Below are positions 63,801 through 64,000 of a DNA stretch of 64,000 nucleotides, piece by piece (positions within the stretch are counted from its first letter, which is position 1; every line of letters begins with the position of its first letter). Both the position numbers and the translations under genes were made by a program. The notes under the pieces were generated by a model, which saw nothing but the letters and a program-made list of their open reading frames with translations, was not told where the DNA came from and ran no database searches. Source of the DNA: Siphlonurus alternatus (Eukaryota > Arthropoda > Insecta > Ephemeroptera > Siphlonuridae); contig OX463778.1 in the NCBI GenBank assembly GCA_949825025.1, positions 44,122,646 through 44,186,645 of the forward strand, given 5' to 3'.

Positions 63801-63963
63801 GTGACAAGTGAGCCAGGGCTGCCAAGACTGAGTCTGCACGAGAGCAAGAACGGTGCCAGGCCAACACTTAGCAAAGGTCTACAGGCAATGAGCCGTCCCT
63901 GCATGCAGCTTGTCTTCTCTGCCGAAAAGGATTTGGAAGACTGGCAGGCTAGCCTGAACACAG
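59364..63963 (+). CDS. TECPR1: Tectonin beta-propeller repeat-containing protein 1, first 11 exons (3' part outside window)
   Basis: TECPR1 is an autophagy protein that binds ATG5 and phosphoinositides or sphingomyelin at autophagosome and lysosome membranes. Exons: 59364-59588, 59685-59870, 60100-60252, 60343-60435, 60945-61125, 61359-61573, 61820-62085, 62422-62853, 62909-63043, 63117-63270, 63765-63963; about 746 of roughly 1150 residues. The start MPGTSLFGVSAEGRVY matches the family N-terminus. Dysferlin-type motifs follow: ENQRWLPLDGF, WAWESEWHIE, GWMYSLDFPATYY, SCVRRRKWARYRR. Tectonin repeats are seen in VVWAITVQGRVLFRSGL, VVWAVASDGSVWFRRGI and QVWAVGSDDRAIYFRS. A variable Ser/His-rich and acidic linker (exons 7-8) ends LCWNWVAAGACTVDP. 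The PH domain begins near SAIELASWVKTG and closes DLEDWQASLNT. Intron 4 has a TTAA foldback element, intron 2 a (TA)n tract and intron 10 an (ATTC)n tract of about 206 bp. Confidence 0.93.
59896..59962. repeat. (TA)n microsatellite in TECPR1 intron 2
   Basis: About 33 TA units, 25 bp after the donor of exon 2. Confidence 0.95.
60477..60740. mobile_element. TTAA-flanked foldback element, copy 4, in TECPR1 intron 4
   Basis: TTAAGGGTAAGGTAACACGC / GCGTGTTACCTTACCCTTAA with perfect TTAA flanks. The long arms are almost identical (CATCCCCTATCAGTAGCTAA and its inverse), with a loop of about 20 bp. Non-coding. Its high arm identity suggests it is the youngest copy in the window. Confidence 0.9.
60741..60915. 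repeat. Right half-copy of the TTAA foldback element, adjoining copy 4
   Basis: Starting TTTTTGAGTTATGAATTTG, it repeats the right arm of copy 4, including GTATACCTGATATTTTAGC and TACTGATAGGGGAT. It contains a poly-T run of about 40, and ends TTACCTTCCCCTTAA. It may result from unequal exchange or from an older insertion hit by copy 4. Confidence 0.7.
63419..63624. repeat. (ATTC)n microsatellite in TECPR1 intron 10
   Basis: About 51 uninterrupted ATTC units. They produce a spurious open frame of His-Ser-Phe-Ile repeats. Confidence 0.98.
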
Positions 63964-64000
63964 GTATTTATAATATTTCTTAGTTCCGGAAATAAATTTT

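Overview
This is nuclear DNA from an animal, most likely an arthropod; a crustacean is my guess, not shown. The evidence is GT-AG introns, GC-rich exons set in very AT-rich introns and spacers, long (TA)n, (TTTA)n and (ATTC)n microsatellites, and many short foldback DNA transposons. No operons, bacterial signals or intact RNA genes are seen.

Layout. (1) 67-3986, plus strand: the 3' eight exons of an HSPA4/Hsp110 chaperone gene, with a palindromic transposon in an intron. (2) 6554-12579, plus: a complete GH35 lysosomal beta-galactosidase gene (GLB1-like), 13 core exons plus one possible cassette exon. (3) 13715-36400, minus: four head-to-tail genes for small secreted proteins (134, 129, 79 and 102 aa), reconstructed exon by exon. 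They share a non-coding first exon (not certain for the fourth), a splice acceptor 0-8 nt before the ATG, phase-0 introns and a C-terminal amphipathic helix of the type L-x-x-V-x-x-x-L-N-N. I do not recognise the family; it is the best candidate here for an undescribed system. (4) 37.6-42.3 kb: a transposon graveyard with a mariner-like relic, an 8-bp-TSD hAT-like element nested in another foldback, and inverted copies of one foldback family. (5) 42.58-48.28 kb, plus: a promoter-like CACGTG/ETS/YY1 cluster, a non-LTR reverse transcriptase tail, and the last exons of an unrecognised gene ending in a hydrophobic C-terminus. A Pack-MULE-like element with a tubulin-like start and a nested foldback lie in its intron. 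(6) 48.4-53.4 kb: TTAA-flanked elements and extremely AT-rich spacer. (7) 53.5-58.8 kb: a tRNA-derived relic, an inverted pair of 15-bp minisatellites, an element carrying five GGGTCGACCC palindromes, and a 1.5-kb foldback with an eroded Cys-rich coding tail. (8) 59364-63963, plus: the first 11 exons of TECPR1, running off the window.

HSPA4 (proteostasis), GLB1 (lysosome) and TECPR1 (autophagosome-lysosome) are thematically related, but nothing suggests co-regulation. All exon boundaries were read by eye from splice sites and reading frame, and family assignments rest on recalled motifs rather than database searches.
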